Positions 13,156 through 26,640 of a DNA stretch of 64,000 nt are shown here, piece after piece. The number at the start of each line of letters is the position of its first letter. Within the stretch, counting starts at the first letter, position 1. The stretch is from Anoplopoma fimbria (lineage: Eukaryota > Chordata > Actinopteri > Perciformes > Anoplopomatidae), in contig NC_072453.1 in the NCBI RefSeq assembly GCF_027596085.1, positions 10,475,948 to 10,539,947 on the forward strand, in the 5' to 3' direction. Made by a program: the position numbers and the translations under genes. A model generated the notes under the pieces. The model saw only the letters and a list, made by a program, of their open reading frames with translations, did no database searches and was not told the origin of the DNA.

Positions 13156-13396
13156 TTTCGCATTTTTCAGGGGTGACACGGAAGGTAGACAGGTTGTCAA
13201 TCACACGCATTTCACGTGCACAGTTGACGTGCACGATTGCATGCACTGTGAGAATAAATGGGCTTCAAAATAAAAGCAATGCGGTTTTAGTCCACCCATA
13301 AGATAATTAGAAAATATGTTTTATTTTCTAATTATCATGTAATCTTTCGCGGGCCGGTCAGAATCATCCCGCGGGCCGTATTTGGCCCGCGGGATG

Positions 13397-13440
13397 ATTG
13401 TGAACATCATGCTTTTTTGAAGAATAATTCTGAAAAATGA
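13397..13440 (+). repeat. Interspersed teleost repeat, copy B (right part)
   Basis: Resumes similarity to copy A (gaacatcatgc followed by tttgaagaa) immediately after the hAT right end. This shows that the 4.4-kb insertion split one repeat copy. The right boundary is uncertain. Confidence 0.45.
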
Positions 13441-14337
13441 CCCTTTAGCGTTTGTATGAGAATTCCGATGTCCACTCTATTAATAGACACTCAAAGTATA
13501 ATGTCTGTGCAGGTTGGGATGGAGGGGTGGTCGATGGGTCAAGGAAACTTTTGGAGTCACTCGACCTGCGTTTGTTTCAAGTCTGAAACCAAAAGTTTAT
13601 TTTTACTGACGTCATTATGTCACATGAGTCACATTACGTAGCTTCTGTAGTTTAAGTAGATGTACTTATTGAAACCCAAACCATGATCTTTGTTTTCTAA
13701 CCCTAACCAAGTAGTCTTGTTGCATCAACATAACCGCGAAACCTTCACATCATTAACCGCGTGTTACGACATTAACCAAGCCCAAACCTACATCAAGACA
13801 ATGTAAGGGGATTCTAGCAAAGCGACAAAATATGATGAGAGTATAAAGATGGGATCACGTTGCGTACGCTGCTCTCCTGTGAGGTGTGTTTGTGTTATAT
13901 AATTGCCCCTGCATCTGTGGCGCGATGTCACATCTGAGCGTAAGCAGTCAGTGCCGGTGGGGACGGAGCGCAGGAAGAACAGATTAATTCTGCTCCAGTG
14001 GCCTCGCTCTGCCTCTCCATGAGACTCGTCCACAAACAGACAGGAGAAAGAGATAGAGAAGCAAAATAAATAAATTTAAAAAAAACTGTGCGTGAATGTA
14101 GAAAAAGAGAACAGGCTGCCGTTTTTTAAGAGTGAGGACAAAGGAGTGAGGACAAAGGAGGAAGAACTGGAAGTAATAATCATGGTGACATAATTTAAAC
14201 TATGCTCCACAGTCTGTGATGGGTGATAGTTTGTATTTTCTCTGCTCCATTGAGTCGCAACAATTGTGATGATTCATCCAGATAAGAACCACAAACATTA
14301 TGACATGTTCATGCTCTGCTATCATGCTAACAAGTTA

Positions 14338-14610
14338 CATTACAGTCATTTAGCAGACGCTTTTATCCAAAGCGACTTACAATCAGTAGTATATTACATA
14401 TCATTCACCCATTCACACACTGATGACAGGCTACCATGCAAGGTGCCACCATCAGACTCTGACTAACATTCATCATCCAGTCCACACCGATGGCAAGCCT
14501 TCGGGAGCAACTTGGGGTTAAGGACACATCGACTGCCGAAGCCGGGTATCGAACCACCGACCCTCTGATTGGAGAACTACCTTGCTCTCCACTACACCAC
14601 AGCCTCCCAC
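14338..14610. repeat. SINE-like teleost interspersed repeat
   Basis: Begins acattacagtcatttagcag and continues acgcttttatccaaagcgac, an extremely frequent repeat in fish genomes. Its far end, gtatcgaaccaccgaccct, is tRNA-like B-box wording on the opposite strand. A related tail in the opposite orientation lies at 23046-23090. The exact family is not assigned. Confidence 0.65.
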
Positions 14611-16551
14611 TAAGGTTCTCCGTGCAATGTGATGTTCCTGCGTGTTTACAACTTTCCTGTGTGGCATTCTACAATTTGTCATTTTCTATCTGAGCATGCA
14701 TACACTGTGGCTCTACATCTACATAAAGGCTTGTTTTGTTTTCATGCCTCACTGGTCTCTGTAAAGCTTTTCTACGCGTGAGCTGCACGCTCCGGAGACC
14801 CATAATCCCTTGCTTCTGAGCCGCTCTCCTCACTACAAGGAATTGATAACTGCCAGGCTTTCACTACGTAACACAGAATAATATTCTCAAGGTAAAATCT
14901 TGAGAAATACTCTATTCTTTTCACTGAATATTAATTGTATGACGGATTCAAGATATGAAGGAATCATAAGTGTGTGTGTGTGTGTGTCTGGTTGCTCCAA
15001 ATCTAACAAATGTGACAGAGAAAATGTGGATTATAACTAAGCTTGTATTTAACAAAGTAACGGAAGTATAACGTTCTTTATATGTTTCACTATTTTAATT
15101 ATTATATGATGGTGACAACGTTACACTTTATACCTGTTAAACATCACCATGTTAACATGGTCAGTGTTATTAGCATGCTGACATTAGGATTTAGCTCAAA
15201 GCATCTCTTTGCCTCAGTGCAGCTTCACACATTTGTTTTTACGGCAGCTTTAGTTCAGTCTCAGCGCTCTCATCATCTTCGTTTACAGGAGTAAGAATTG
15301 AAAAAGCGTTTAATCTCTGAGCTCTGATGAACTAACTGTAACGGACGTGTCCAGCAGCAAACAGAAGACAGGCACAGTTAGCGACTAGCTGCTAGCTGCT
15401 CCACTTTCTACACCAGTGGGACGTCTCCACCAAAGTATTTATTCCCTGGTGAAAACATAAATGTTCATAACGAGAAAACATCTCAGAAAGTACCATTGTT
15501 GTGTCCAGATTCAGATTAAATTGAGACATGAGGACACCATAAAGTCCACAGTTAAAACAATACAAACAATACTGCTGGGGCAGCTGGGTAAAAAGTGACA
15601 GTGACGTGTGCAAATTCAATATTTTTCAACCCATATTTTCTTAGATTGTTATAGTACCGTGAAAGATATCCTCCAGATGCATCCCTGGTACCTTTTTTTT
15701 GTTTCCCTTAGTCAAAGTAAAGCATCATTCTACCAAACTGATGAGGCTTAAAGCAACATACACAGTTCATGATTATCACAGAGATTCTCATAAACATAAT
15801 AATCATCATTCAGAGCCCATTTTACATTAATATTAACATCCATGTCCTCTCTGTGACAAAGCAAACCCACAGAGAACAACACAACTGCTGTTTATCCACA
15901 TACGGAGTAAAAGCACAGAGCTTCAGCTGTGTTCAGAAAACCCACGCATGCACATGCAGCATATCCCATCATCCCCCGGGACGGCGACGTCGTATTAAGA
16001 TGGAGAGCAAACATGAAGCCAAACAAAGGAGTGACATTCATGGTTGTTGTGGTGGGAGGTCAGTGGGAGGGATGAAGCTGCTCCGCTGGTTCTCTCCGTG
16101 TTGTGTCCTTTAACAGATCACACACACGTATGTAACCCGTTATGTGGACACACACACTTTAGCTTTGAGTGTAAATATTCAAGAGTGGCTGATTCCAGAG
16201 ATGATGTGCATTACCAAGTGCGTCATTTTTTATTTATTTATCTCACTGAATGTTCACTATTCCTCTGAGAGTGTGTTTGAAAACGAAAATGTTGACGGAC
16301 TGTCCGGTTATTAGACTAATGGATACAACTTGAACATGGTTGGAAGATAAATTAATGTGGGAACATCACTGTTAAATAATACTGCATTATGACTACAGTA
16401 TGCAAAAGCCATCAATACTAGTGATTCATGTATTCAACTTTATAAAGAAAAAATACTCTGTTGGAAGGAAAGTGCTGGTGGCTTTGGGGATTTTCTTTTT
16501 TTTTAGGTTTGTTTAAAGAAGGAAAGGAAAGGAACAGAAAAAAACACAAGC

Positions 16552-16630
16552 AGAAGGAAGGAAGGAAGGAAGGAAGGAAGGAAGGAAGGAAGGAAGGAAG
16601 GAAGGAAGGAAGGAAGGAAGGAAGGAAGGA
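16552..16630. repeat. (GGAA)n microsatellite
   Basis: About 19 units of GGAA/GAAG within a wider purine-rich stretch, 16510-16790. Confidence 0.95.
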
Positions 16631-16999
16631 ATAACTTAAAAAGAGTAAACTGAAAAAAGTGCAGATTGAAAAAAAGGATGAAAAAGGTGTCAAAGAAAGA
16701 AAGGAGAAGGAATGGAAGAAAGATAGAAATAAGGAATGAAGGAAAGAAATCAGGAAGGAAGGAAATGAAAAGAGAGAAAGATTTATCTCATGTTAAATGT
16801 TTAACATGAACTCTATTGTGGAGAAAAACTAGAAAGTCTCTGAAACTAGAAATAATCATGTTAAGTAATAAAAGCTCATATCACCGGCTGAGCCATCGGA
16901 CTTCCAGACATCTTATTGGCCTAAAATCAGTTGTGCAAACCTGTCGTACAGCGACAAATACAAACCTTATAACCCTTTAGATATTGTACTAAATTCCAG

Positions 17000-17229
17000 C
17001 ACTTGGGTAAATAGATTTAGTTCTGTTCCACCGCTGGACATCCGGCTGATGTGGCCGCGGGGCCCTCCAGGGAGCCGAGTGCTGAATAAACCAGACGAGC
17101 CTGAGGTGTTTGTGGGCAGCGAATCATCAGGGGAGGAGAGAGAGGGCCTCAGGTGGAAGCTGTCTGCTGCCAAGGCTGCACTCCGCATACTGAGGGGTCG
17201 CTCTGCCACAGCAGGGCAGGAGGTGTCAG
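17000..17229 (+). CDS. Probable exon of an unidentified gene (or an upstream aatk exon)
   Basis: The plus strand is open through DIRLMWPRGPPGSR, NKPDEPEVFVGSESSGEE and LRWKLSAAKAALRILRG, ending TCA G followed by the donor gtagac (exon end 17229, phase 1). Acceptor candidates are ttccag (exon from 17000) and tttag (from 17021). The composition is protein-like, with an acidic stretch and then an amphipathic, coiled-coil-like helix. The codons are GC-rich, unlike the surrounding AT-rich DNA. I do not recognise the family. Its phase-1 end matches the phase needed at the aatk transmembrane exon (27206), but that has a one-in-three chance of being coincidence, and the human AATK N terminus I remember is different. 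It may instead belong to an upstream gene on the same strand. Confidence 0.45.
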
Positions 17230-17244
17230 GTAGACGGCACATCA

Positions 17245-17247
<3 letters not shown>

Positions 17248-17306
<59 letters not shown>
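17248..17306. repeat. (CA)n microsatellite
   Basis: About 59 bases of AC repeat starting 18 bases after the donor of the 17000-17229 candidate exon. Confidence 0.97.
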
Positions 17307-17308
<2 letters not shown>

Positions 17309-20300
17309 AAACAAACAGCAGAAGTGCCGACGCAGGTGATCTGGAAAACTATTCTCTTATTTGTTGGAGGTTGCTGAACAGAGATAATGCGCCCGCTCTG
17401 GGGAGAGGTGTTTCATGGTTAGTGGCTCTGAATTACAGCTTCCTGTGTGATGTGGTTACAGTACGTGGGCGGCCTGCGTATACAGAAAGGAAGACTTCAC
17501 TCCCACACGATCTGAATAGCTAATCCTCCAAATCTTTATTGTGGACGGGTCCAAACAGTGTGACGTTCTGTAGCTACACTGGAGGATCTCACAACAGTAA
17601 AAAAGCCTGGAATGGAGGGAGTCAAATTCCCAACACAGGAAGTCGTGACGTGTTTAAATTTAATGTGCAGAGAGGAGAGGTGACTCTGGCAGCGCTCCTT
17701 CAGCGTGACATATTGAGAGTTGTTATACAATTCAGCATTCATGTAATATCTGCCATGAATACGAGTAGCAAAGTGAGAAAAATAGATTGTCGATGGGCCA
17801 GATTAGTATTGAGTTTCTCTGATCTGTGGGGGTTTCCAGAAGAGGTTTGAAGGAGTACATTTACATTTTTTGTGTAAAACTGCAACAAATGGCATCCGCT
17901 GTGTTTCCGTTGTGTTTTCACAGTGTTGTGACCCGCTTGTTGCTGTAAAATCTGTAGTTTGGATGTAAATAAGATGAAAATAATGTTGAGTTTATAAGCT
18001 TTGTTTTTGGTTTATCTACTATGAATCTCTTCATTTGTGATTTCCCGTGTTTCATACACTTTTAAAAACTATAAAACAAAGAACCTGCAACATTATTTAA
18101 ATAGCACTTTTCTAAACAATGTCACAAAGTGCTTTAACAAAAGAAAAACCAGACATCGCAGATAAATGAGATTAAGGACATGAGCACAGAGGAAGTAAAG
18201 ACATTAAAATGGATGAGATAAAATAAACTAAAATAAAAATTGTTTAATTATAAACATATATCATCAAACACTTCTCAAATCTTCCACAAAGAGAAAAGTT
18301 TGAAGATAAGGCTCCTCATTGTTTGAATAAATGCTCAATCAAAATCCTGCTGTGCTTTAAGGAGGTGAAATCAGAAACTCACAAACTGGGTCACATTCAG
18401 CAGACTACAGATCCTCCACATGAGGACCTACTCAGTGATTACTATCTATTTCTACAGACGCTAACTTAAAAGACCTTAGAGTAGCATTTAAATGTCTGTT
18501 TTAGATATAAATGAATTTGTTTCTGAAGTAAAAATCCAATCAGCACCAATGGTAGAAATATTTCAGTTTGAGGTGACAGGAGAGAGAATAATAAACCAAC
18601 ACATTATGCACACTGCCTATATAGACACTTTTACAGTTTGTTAACAGTGATGATGTACGTAAGTGAATTCAAACAGTTTGGCAACGGTAATACAGCCGAG
18701 TGCAATAACTTTAAACCACCAAAGATGTAGAATGCAACCTAAACAAAGTAACTTTACCGCTGTGTGCTGTTAGTAAGTGAGTAAAATAAATGAGCAAGAG
18801 TTCAGATACAAACTTGTATTTCGCAGAGAAATATTACGAGCTTCAAGTCACTAGATGATCCAACTCTGTTATCTGTGTTCATGTACAGAACCTCAAACAC
18901 CGTGCAGAGACTCAGAGGTTTGACTTTATTCACTTTTTGTCAAAACATTTAATATAGCTGGCAGCCATAGTCACTGCCAGTGTTTTGGTTTAACCAGTGA
19001 CCGTGTTAACTGGTGACTCATTTGAATGCGTCCCAGATGCGGAGAGAGTTGATTCTGACAATCGCACACCCAACAACTAGACATTTTGATGCTGGTAACT
19101 TTTTTAATTCAATGTTTAAAGCTTGATAACTTATAATCACTTTCCTTTTCCATATATTGTCGTTTCTCTCTCATGTTGAGCCCAAATGTAAGGTTTTATT
19201 CAGGTGAGTGTGTGGAAGGTTATAATTTCCTTCCTATTGTTGAGGTTTAGTCGTTCTTTGTCTCGGCAAAGCCTCTGTGAGCGTTAGGAGGGATGAACGG
19301 GATTTGTGGGAAGCAGTTACCATGGAAACCAGTTGATTAATATAAAAAAAGGAATAAAAAATTGCAGCCTGCTCTTGAGTCAGACACGTCGGCAGCTGTT
19401 CGCTAACATTTGGTCGTGTTTACATTCAGATCTGCCATGACAAACCAAACATGCATCATAGTTGTTTTCTAGCAGTCTGTCTGTTGCGCTGTCTGTCTGT
19501 CTGTTGAGCTGTCTGTCTGTCAGAAATGAATAAATGATGAGGATCACTGCATCGTTTCATGTTCACCAGCAGATGTATACGGCAGATTGGTTTCTCTTTG
19601 ATGACCAGATCATCAGCTTCATGCAGTTCACGTGTTTTGGGCTTGTTTAACCATCTCTGACCCTCCTCTCCACCCATCTGTTTTTTTTACCTCCTGTCAC
19701 TATCATCATCATCTTAATCATCTTCATCTTCATCATCATCTTCCCTCTCCGCTCTGTTGTTTCTTTCATAACTGATGAGTCTTCCTGTTGTCATGCCGTC
19801 CCGGTCTCTCTCTCGGTGCCTGGTAGAAGCACCGCGTCAGCAGTGTTTTATTTAACCACACCAGCAGTTTTTGAACCCGTCGCTCGGTCGGCTGTGAGTT
19901 AAAAGGCTTCGTCTCTGTCACTGGTTTGGCGCACAGACACACTCATGTTTATTTTTAAAGTGAGAAACATCTACTGATTGAATCCATTACTTCTCTTCTT
20001 CCTGAGTCTGATCCAAACCCTCTGCAATGGAGTCTGGGGTTGTTTTTTTGATTTTGCTTTGCATGCACAAGGGTGTATTAGGTGTAATGTGCGTGGAATA
20101 AATACTTTTATGGGAAATTGGAGTTCTAATATCTGATATTTGAAGGTTTGTGAGTTTAATTATGGGATTATAAGGTGTTTTCCTTTTTCAAAGTGGTATT
20201 TATCAGCTGGTGTTTGGTTTGACATTTGTTTATGGACTTTATGGTCTTTACCGTTTCCTTTTAGCACAAATTAAATTAATCTCTAACTCTGATTTATTGT

Positions 20301-21154
20301 TGTGGTTGGGGCTCAGCATTCAGATTTTTCCCCCCAATACCTATTTCATTTAAAAATTATTAAAATATATAAACTTTTATTAATATATCAAACTTTTTTC
20401 CATTGTGTTGCACAAGATTTTATGCATGAACATGATTTTTTTTATTTTAAATGATGTAAATAGTAGTTCAGGTTCAGCTTGATGTAAACAAATAAATAAC
20501 CTTTAAAATGTCAGCCTTTTTTATGGGTTTTAATCCTGACCCACAAACACCTTGAAGGTGTCAAAATAAACCTCATTCCAAAGGTCAAACTAGTTCTCAC
20601 AGGAGTACAAAAACAAAAAGACACATTTACATGCAGACACGTCAGGCTGTGTTGTTGTTGTCTGTCAGTGGCAGTTCAAGGTCTGTGGGTCGAACACATC
20701 ACTCACCTGACACCTGACTACTAGCTTTAGCCTGAGAGCTAAAACCGTAACCTCTGCTCCTGATGTAGCATGCAGGTGACATCACAAAAGTCACAGCCGT
20801 ACAGTGAATACATTTGACCATGAATCATGTGAATATTTTCTCAAGGATTTTGCATGATTCATAAAGACTTTTAGTTTAGGCCTGCCTTGTGTTACTCCAA
20901 AAGATATTCAAAATGTTTGAAATAATGTGTTTGTAATCGTCTTCAGGAATTCGATTTTGCATTTTACATTTTTACAGGAGAAACGAGACATTCACTTACA
21001 GACCCATGAAGAAGCTAACAGTGTGAGCGAGCTCTCTTGTGATTTATGTGTAGGATGGCGACCTTTACGAGACGCTATAGGTCACATTTGCATCTGACAT
21101 AGAATGTTCTTTGTATCCCGATCTGGTTACCATGTTTGGACCTTTTTTAAACAT

Positions 21155-21259
<105 letters not shown>

Positions 21260-23045
21260 AGAAGTCCCTGTCTTGTCCATTATGGGTTATAGCCTTTCAT
21301 TTCTTTGCTTCCAAGTCTTGACCATGATTGATGATATGAGAGACAGTAAAGAAAATACCTTTTGGAATTAATATCTTAATCTCAAACCATTTCTTTCTTT
21401 ACTTCATCATCCCTAGTTCAGATCTCTTTGTAAATTAATTTCTGCGGCCAGTGTCACCTTTCTCTCCGCTGAGCTTTAGATAATTTAGCCTTGGCGAGGA
21501 CAGTAACCAGGGCTGATGGAGGGTGAAGGGTGTCAGCAGTCCCCTGGATTCCCTTCCTGCCGACTCCCCTGAGCTGGACATGAGCAGCACACACAGGAAG
21601 AGAGCCAGGACAGAGCTGTAACCATCCTGGCTTTGACTCTGTGCCCCTTTCTGGACCACAGCTGCAGCATAAAACTGGGCATTGCTTGCTCTATAATGGC
21701 CTGTTGACTTATCTGAATGGAGCAGGATTAACAATAGCGACGCACTGATTACTGATTGCTTAATTAGACTTCATGTAAAGCAATGATAGAAGCCAATACA
21801 GAAATGCGCATTTATTTGTTGGTAGAACAACAGTTTTATGCACGTCACAGCGTTAATGAACTAGAGACAGAGCGTATTTAAGTCCCGTTCACAACGGAGG
21901 GGAAAACAATTCATCGCTCTCCACTGACTTTGTTTTGTGTAAAGGTGTCTCCTTGTGTTTGCTAGCAAACAACAGAAAAAATGCCCTCAAGCTGCTGTTT
22001 GGTGGAATGAACTACCAACAGAGTAATGAACCAGAACTAAGCTGCCCAACTGAAAAACTGAGGATACAGGCAATAACACTGGAGGCATCAGCAGGAAGAA
22101 TGAGAAGTCTTTGGGATCTTAACACTCAGTATCGCGTTACGAGAGCAGCAAACATTTTGACCAAATGTGTAACTATATTTCTGTATATTAGGCTAAAGCT
22201 TTTTTCAGTATGACACATGTTTGCAAGTGACTTAGCTAACTACAGTAGCTTGCTAACAGCTATCTACATCATCATCATGGTTGGGCGTGGTTTTTAGATT
22301 ATGATGCGTTACACTCTGTCTCTGAATTTAAGACCATCTCACACCGGGGGCATGACAAATATTCAAATTGAAAATTCTTAATATTCGGCTGCTAATATTT
22401 CGCATCAAAACTATTCACACAAACAGCAATGGTAATGAGCAACAGTCGCAACACTTCAATTAAAGCTGCAAGCCTTGCACTTCTTTGACCGTCACACACG
22501 TGTGTGCACGATTTAGACGGTTTCCTGCGTGGAGCAGCGGTGTTAACTTAAACCTTGAATGTGTTAAGTGTATCTCCGAAAACTATTTTAAATGTAAACC
22601 TGTTAAGAATGGGAATTTTTTTTAAAAAGAATCAACTTTATATTGTTAAATTTAACTTCTCTTTTCAGCCAGGATATTATGTTTGAGTCTGTAGCTCTGA
22701 TCTAAGCTCTGATAATCCACTTATTTAACAGTAGATCTGAGGTCTGTGTGTCAATAACTCTGTAGGCCAAGTGGATCCAAGTGGACTCTGAAATGGAGTG
22801 ACATAATCATGACGGGAGAAATGTGTTTTTTAGAATCAGTGTCTTTGGCTTTACATCGGCTCTTGGGATATTTTGAAAACATGGCTGCTCATTAAATCAT
22901 GATGCTGCCAGTGTTGACATTCTCTCCCTTATTGGGTGCCAATATATTCTCACCCATTACAGCTGGTCGCTTCAAACTAGGACGCTCTACGTACCCCTAT
23001 AGCGTCAGTTTTGGACCTTTCAGGGATGGCGTGTCAGTTTCCGCT

Positions 23046-23090
23046 CGTTAAATGCGTCTGCTAAATGACTAATGTAATGTAATGTAAAAT
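23046..23090. repeat. SINE 3' tail, teleost type
   Basis: Reads aaatgcgtctgctaaatgac followed by taatgtaatgtaatg, the reverse-orientation counterpart of the repeat at 14338. Confidence 0.6.
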
Positions 23091-25603
23091 GCGCAGTATG
23101 TTTTAAAAAAAAAAAATCCAGATCCACCATGTTAGAGTCCTGTGTTTGTTTGAGCCACCCATGTATTTATTTGAGCCCCAGGTTGAGTGCACATATCTTA
23201 AAAAGTCTTATTCAACCTACAGTACATGGCCAATAGTATTCAGTTACATATTTAACAGTCTGTGTTTGTGTGTTAAACTACTGAGGGTTTATTAATAAAA
23301 AAGTAAGGAATCAGGATGAAGCTGGCAGTCAGTGTTCACAGATATGTTTCAACTAACTCATTAAACTGCAAAAAATACCCTGAGTGATTCTTCAGCTAGT
23401 TCTGTCTCTGTAAAGGCCGAGGGAACACGTGAGGCTGTCAGATAGACTCAGTGTTTGGTTTCTGGTTCTGTGTGCTCTCGGTGAGACTCAGAGCTGCTGA
23501 GTGCTGAGGAGGTTCTCCTGGGGAGTACACAGCCCTTCAGCCTCCTCTTCTTTACTCAGCTCCTTTCTTCCCTCCTCTCGTCTCCTCACGCTCGCTCCCT
23601 TTTTCATCATTTAGTCATCGGGATGCGCTTCGGCTCGCTGCCTTGGGAGGCTAAAAATGGCTACCACCTCCGAGTAGCTGAGAGCTACACGGTTCTGAAG
23701 CTGCCTGCATCAAGTAGTAAAAAAGAGAGAAAAGATGCAGCAGTTCACGAAAACTGTCAGTCCACCTTCCTGTGTTTTTCACTGAAAACTGGTCTTGTGT
23801 TTTGTGTTTTTGAGTGCAGTAAATTAAGTTGTCTGGAAGGAACATGTTCCTGTGAACTAAGCAGCCTTTGGCAGGACACATTTGTCTCTTTGGATCATTG
23901 GCTCATTACAGCTAACGAGAGAGAGAGCCCTCTCTATTTCATTAGGATTTAACGGTCAATGGTAATGATTTTACACCGCTAGGAGGGAAAACACAACAAC
24001 CAGGTCTTATTGTGTGTTTCTGTTACAAAGAGAAGATGTGTAGCATCTTAGTTGTATAATTGCTGACTGGACAATTCAGACCAGCATCACATGACTACAC
24101 CAATTTATTTCAATGATTTTTCCCTTTCCTTTCCTCTCTTCTTACTAACTGCTGTACTAAGCTTGTTTCTGCACCTACTATCTCACTGGGTACTCTACTG
24201 GAAAATAAAGTCATGCTTAAGATTAGATATTAATCCTTTCTTTATCCTCCACATTTCTCAACCTTTCTCCTACGCTCACTGCTTCCTCCTCACCTTTCTG
24301 CTTGGACACACTTGGAGGATTCATGTGGAACAGAGGCATCTTACCTCACAAACTCAATCGATATCGGAGGTGTTTAAATGTTTCAACAGAAAGATTCTCA
24401 GTATTTTCTGACTCGATCTCATTCTTTTCAACTGAAGACGTATTTCAACAAAAAATAAGACACTGGAGCATGCTGTAGTTTTTAGCAATGTTACTCAAAT
24501 ACGAGGAAATGGTGTTTCAGCGGTGGATTAATCCACAGTTGGTGCTCTAGTGAGTATTTGTGGCAACAGGACAGTGTTTATTGGATTGAGTCAAACTAAA
24601 CCCTGGTACACTACCATAGTTTTTGGAAAGAAGTTGGGCTCTATTGCACAGAGGAATATCAGAAGCTACTGTATAAATCAGGGTTGGACACATAGTGTAT
24701 ACTTTTGTCTGTTTGTTGTCAATAAGAAAAGAAGATATCATCATAATTATTATCATTATAGAGGCCTTATTAAGAAACCTTAATTGTTTGATCATTTACA
24801 AAAGGGTTTGTACTCACATTCTTTCACTGGGAATAAGATTTACAGCAGTGTTGGTCATTTCTGATATGAAATTCATTGCAGACTAGAGGTCTGAGATTTT
24901 TGCATCTGCATTATATTATAATAATGTCAGCTGGACTTAACTGCTCTGTTTTCATTGTGGCTGCACGTGGACCTACTGTATGTGTTGCTCAAATATTAAT
25001 CCCCAGCTGCCTCCCCAGTTGCACTCCCCATCTTGTGCTGCAGGGGTGAGAGATGGAGACGGGATTTGTAAGCGAGGGAGTTTTAAATAAACCACAACAG
25101 AGACAGAATATGTCTCTGCTCTCTGTAATTAACCCCATGACAAATAAAAGGTGATTAAATCTGAAGCATTTCAAAGCACTAAAGGGTTATTGACTGATCT
25201 TGCAAAGCTGGCTTTTTCCACCTCTTCCTCCCACTCTGCTTCATGTGGCATCATATTGCTCTTTTTATGGACACTCTTTCTGGACCGCTGGTTTTATTTA
25301 GTCCAGTCTATTGAAATATTCAGTGGAATTCAGGCTAGGACTCCATGTTCCAGAAACCCCTGAGCTGTCCAGCTAACCACACATTTAACTGTTAAATTTG
25401 CATGTTTTTTTTCCTGTTTTTCTTTTTTTACAAATATTCTCGTCCTTCTCACATTCTGGCAGCTGGCCTCCTAAACAACAGTGTCCACACTCTGTCCAAT
25501 TATACTAAGAGCCTGATACTCACCGAGAGCCAGTCGCACCAGCTTTCAGAGGATCAGCGTAAACTGGCACCAGAAATTACTCTCTGTGCTCTGTTTGTTA
25601 TGT

Positions 25604-25605
<2 letters not shown>

Positions 25606-25675
<70 letters not shown>

Positions 25676-25688
25676 GCGTGTGTGTGTG
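25606..25688. repeat. (TG)n microsatellite
   Basis: About 80 bases of TG with two CG interruptions near the right end. Confidence 0.96.
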
Positions 25689-26511
25689 GAGCTGGGTGGC
25701 ACTGCTGTTGGCATGAATCAGTGTGAGAGTGATTTACAGCTGAAGGCAATCCCGCATGGCTGTCCTTCCAATCTGTTTCCTTGGTAACCGTTGCATTTCG
25801 GAAGCCGATCGCAGAATGAGAAAAATAAATCATCCACTGCTCTGATATGGCAACTAAAAGTGGGAACAAGATATTATTTACGAGGGTTGGACAGCATGCA
25901 CGCGGCACACGTGAGGAATAATTCAAAGCCATCAAAGTGTGAAAATTGGTGTTGCAGATACAGAATGAGTTTCAGAGCGATAAAATGAGAAAGAGACACC
26001 CTTAGGACAATAAGACAACAAAGAAATCCACACTAAAGGCTTCAGAGGTGGAACTAGAGGATGTAAATACTGTAAGTAAACTGCATTAATATTGTATCAT
26101 TATTTTAATTCTATCTTTCTTTCATTCAAAAACACAAATTTCTTGTTTTGCAGATAAATCCTACTGTAAAAGTGTTCCGTTAAGGGGACAAGGGAGATGT
26201 TTTATCATTTTCCTTAGCACATGTGGTGCCAAAGGGCCCTTCAGGGTGTCTTCAGTCTGTTTTATTGTATTTTATTACTCAGCTTTCAGTTCTGGGTGAC
26301 TTGTTATAGAGCGTTATGGTTGAAAAACATTTATTTTGGGCATTCCCACGGCCTTAACAATTCGAGATATCCAAAGTTGGACTCAAGCTGGAGACTTTGC
26401 TTGATTGCGTGTAAACATCTTTGCTCTTTTCCTGTGTTTACTCTCTGTCTTCTGTCTCTGCTGTTAAAGTTACTGTGAGGAACTTTTAACTGGTTATGAA
26501 ACAGGCTCAAT

Positions 26512-26640
26512 TTAAAGGTGCAGTGTGTAGGATTTGGCAGAATCTGACAGTGAGGTTGCAGATTGAAACTAGCTCGCTGGAAACCAAGCATGTTGTGTTT
26601 CTGGGGCGCTGCAGCAGTGAAGAACACCAAAGTTTCATCT
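26512..26640. repeat. Teleost interspersed repeat
   Basis: Contains aaaggtgcagtgtgtaggat and tgaggttgcagattgaaac, wording I recognise from a very abundant short fish repeat. Boundaries are approximate. Confidence 0.55.

Larger units (their letters stand above)
8931..13396 (-). mobile_element. Degenerate hAT-type DNA transposon interrupted by a Rex3 LINE
   Basis: The left end begins caggggtgggcaattc and continues into cccagggggccaaatgag, the wording typical of vertebrate hAT (Charlie/ZBED-like) termini. The right part carries the GC-rich motif atttggcccgcggg near 13380, typical of the subterminal region of the same superfamily. The expected matching terminal inverted repeat and 8-bp target duplication are not visible on the right, so that end looks lost or diverged. 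A minus-strand remnant of the transposase N terminus lies at 12715-13155. The rest of the transposase is absent; only about 430 bases of element flank the LINE otherwise. The element is therefore non-autonomous and old. Confidence 0.65.
13441..16999. other. Intergenic stretch without recognised genes
   Basis: No coding signal I can support. It holds a SINE-like repeat at 14338-14610, a short (TG)n near 14970 and a (GGAA)n tract at 16552-16630. The segment near 15120-15230 resembles a common fish repeat rich in catgttaacatg/tagcatgctgacat. Confidence 0.5.

Noticed and set aside
23623..23952. A plus-strand open frame beginning MRFGSLPWEAKNG
   Set aside because: Low-quality composition further along, no donor in a sensible place and no similarity to the expected aatk N terminus.
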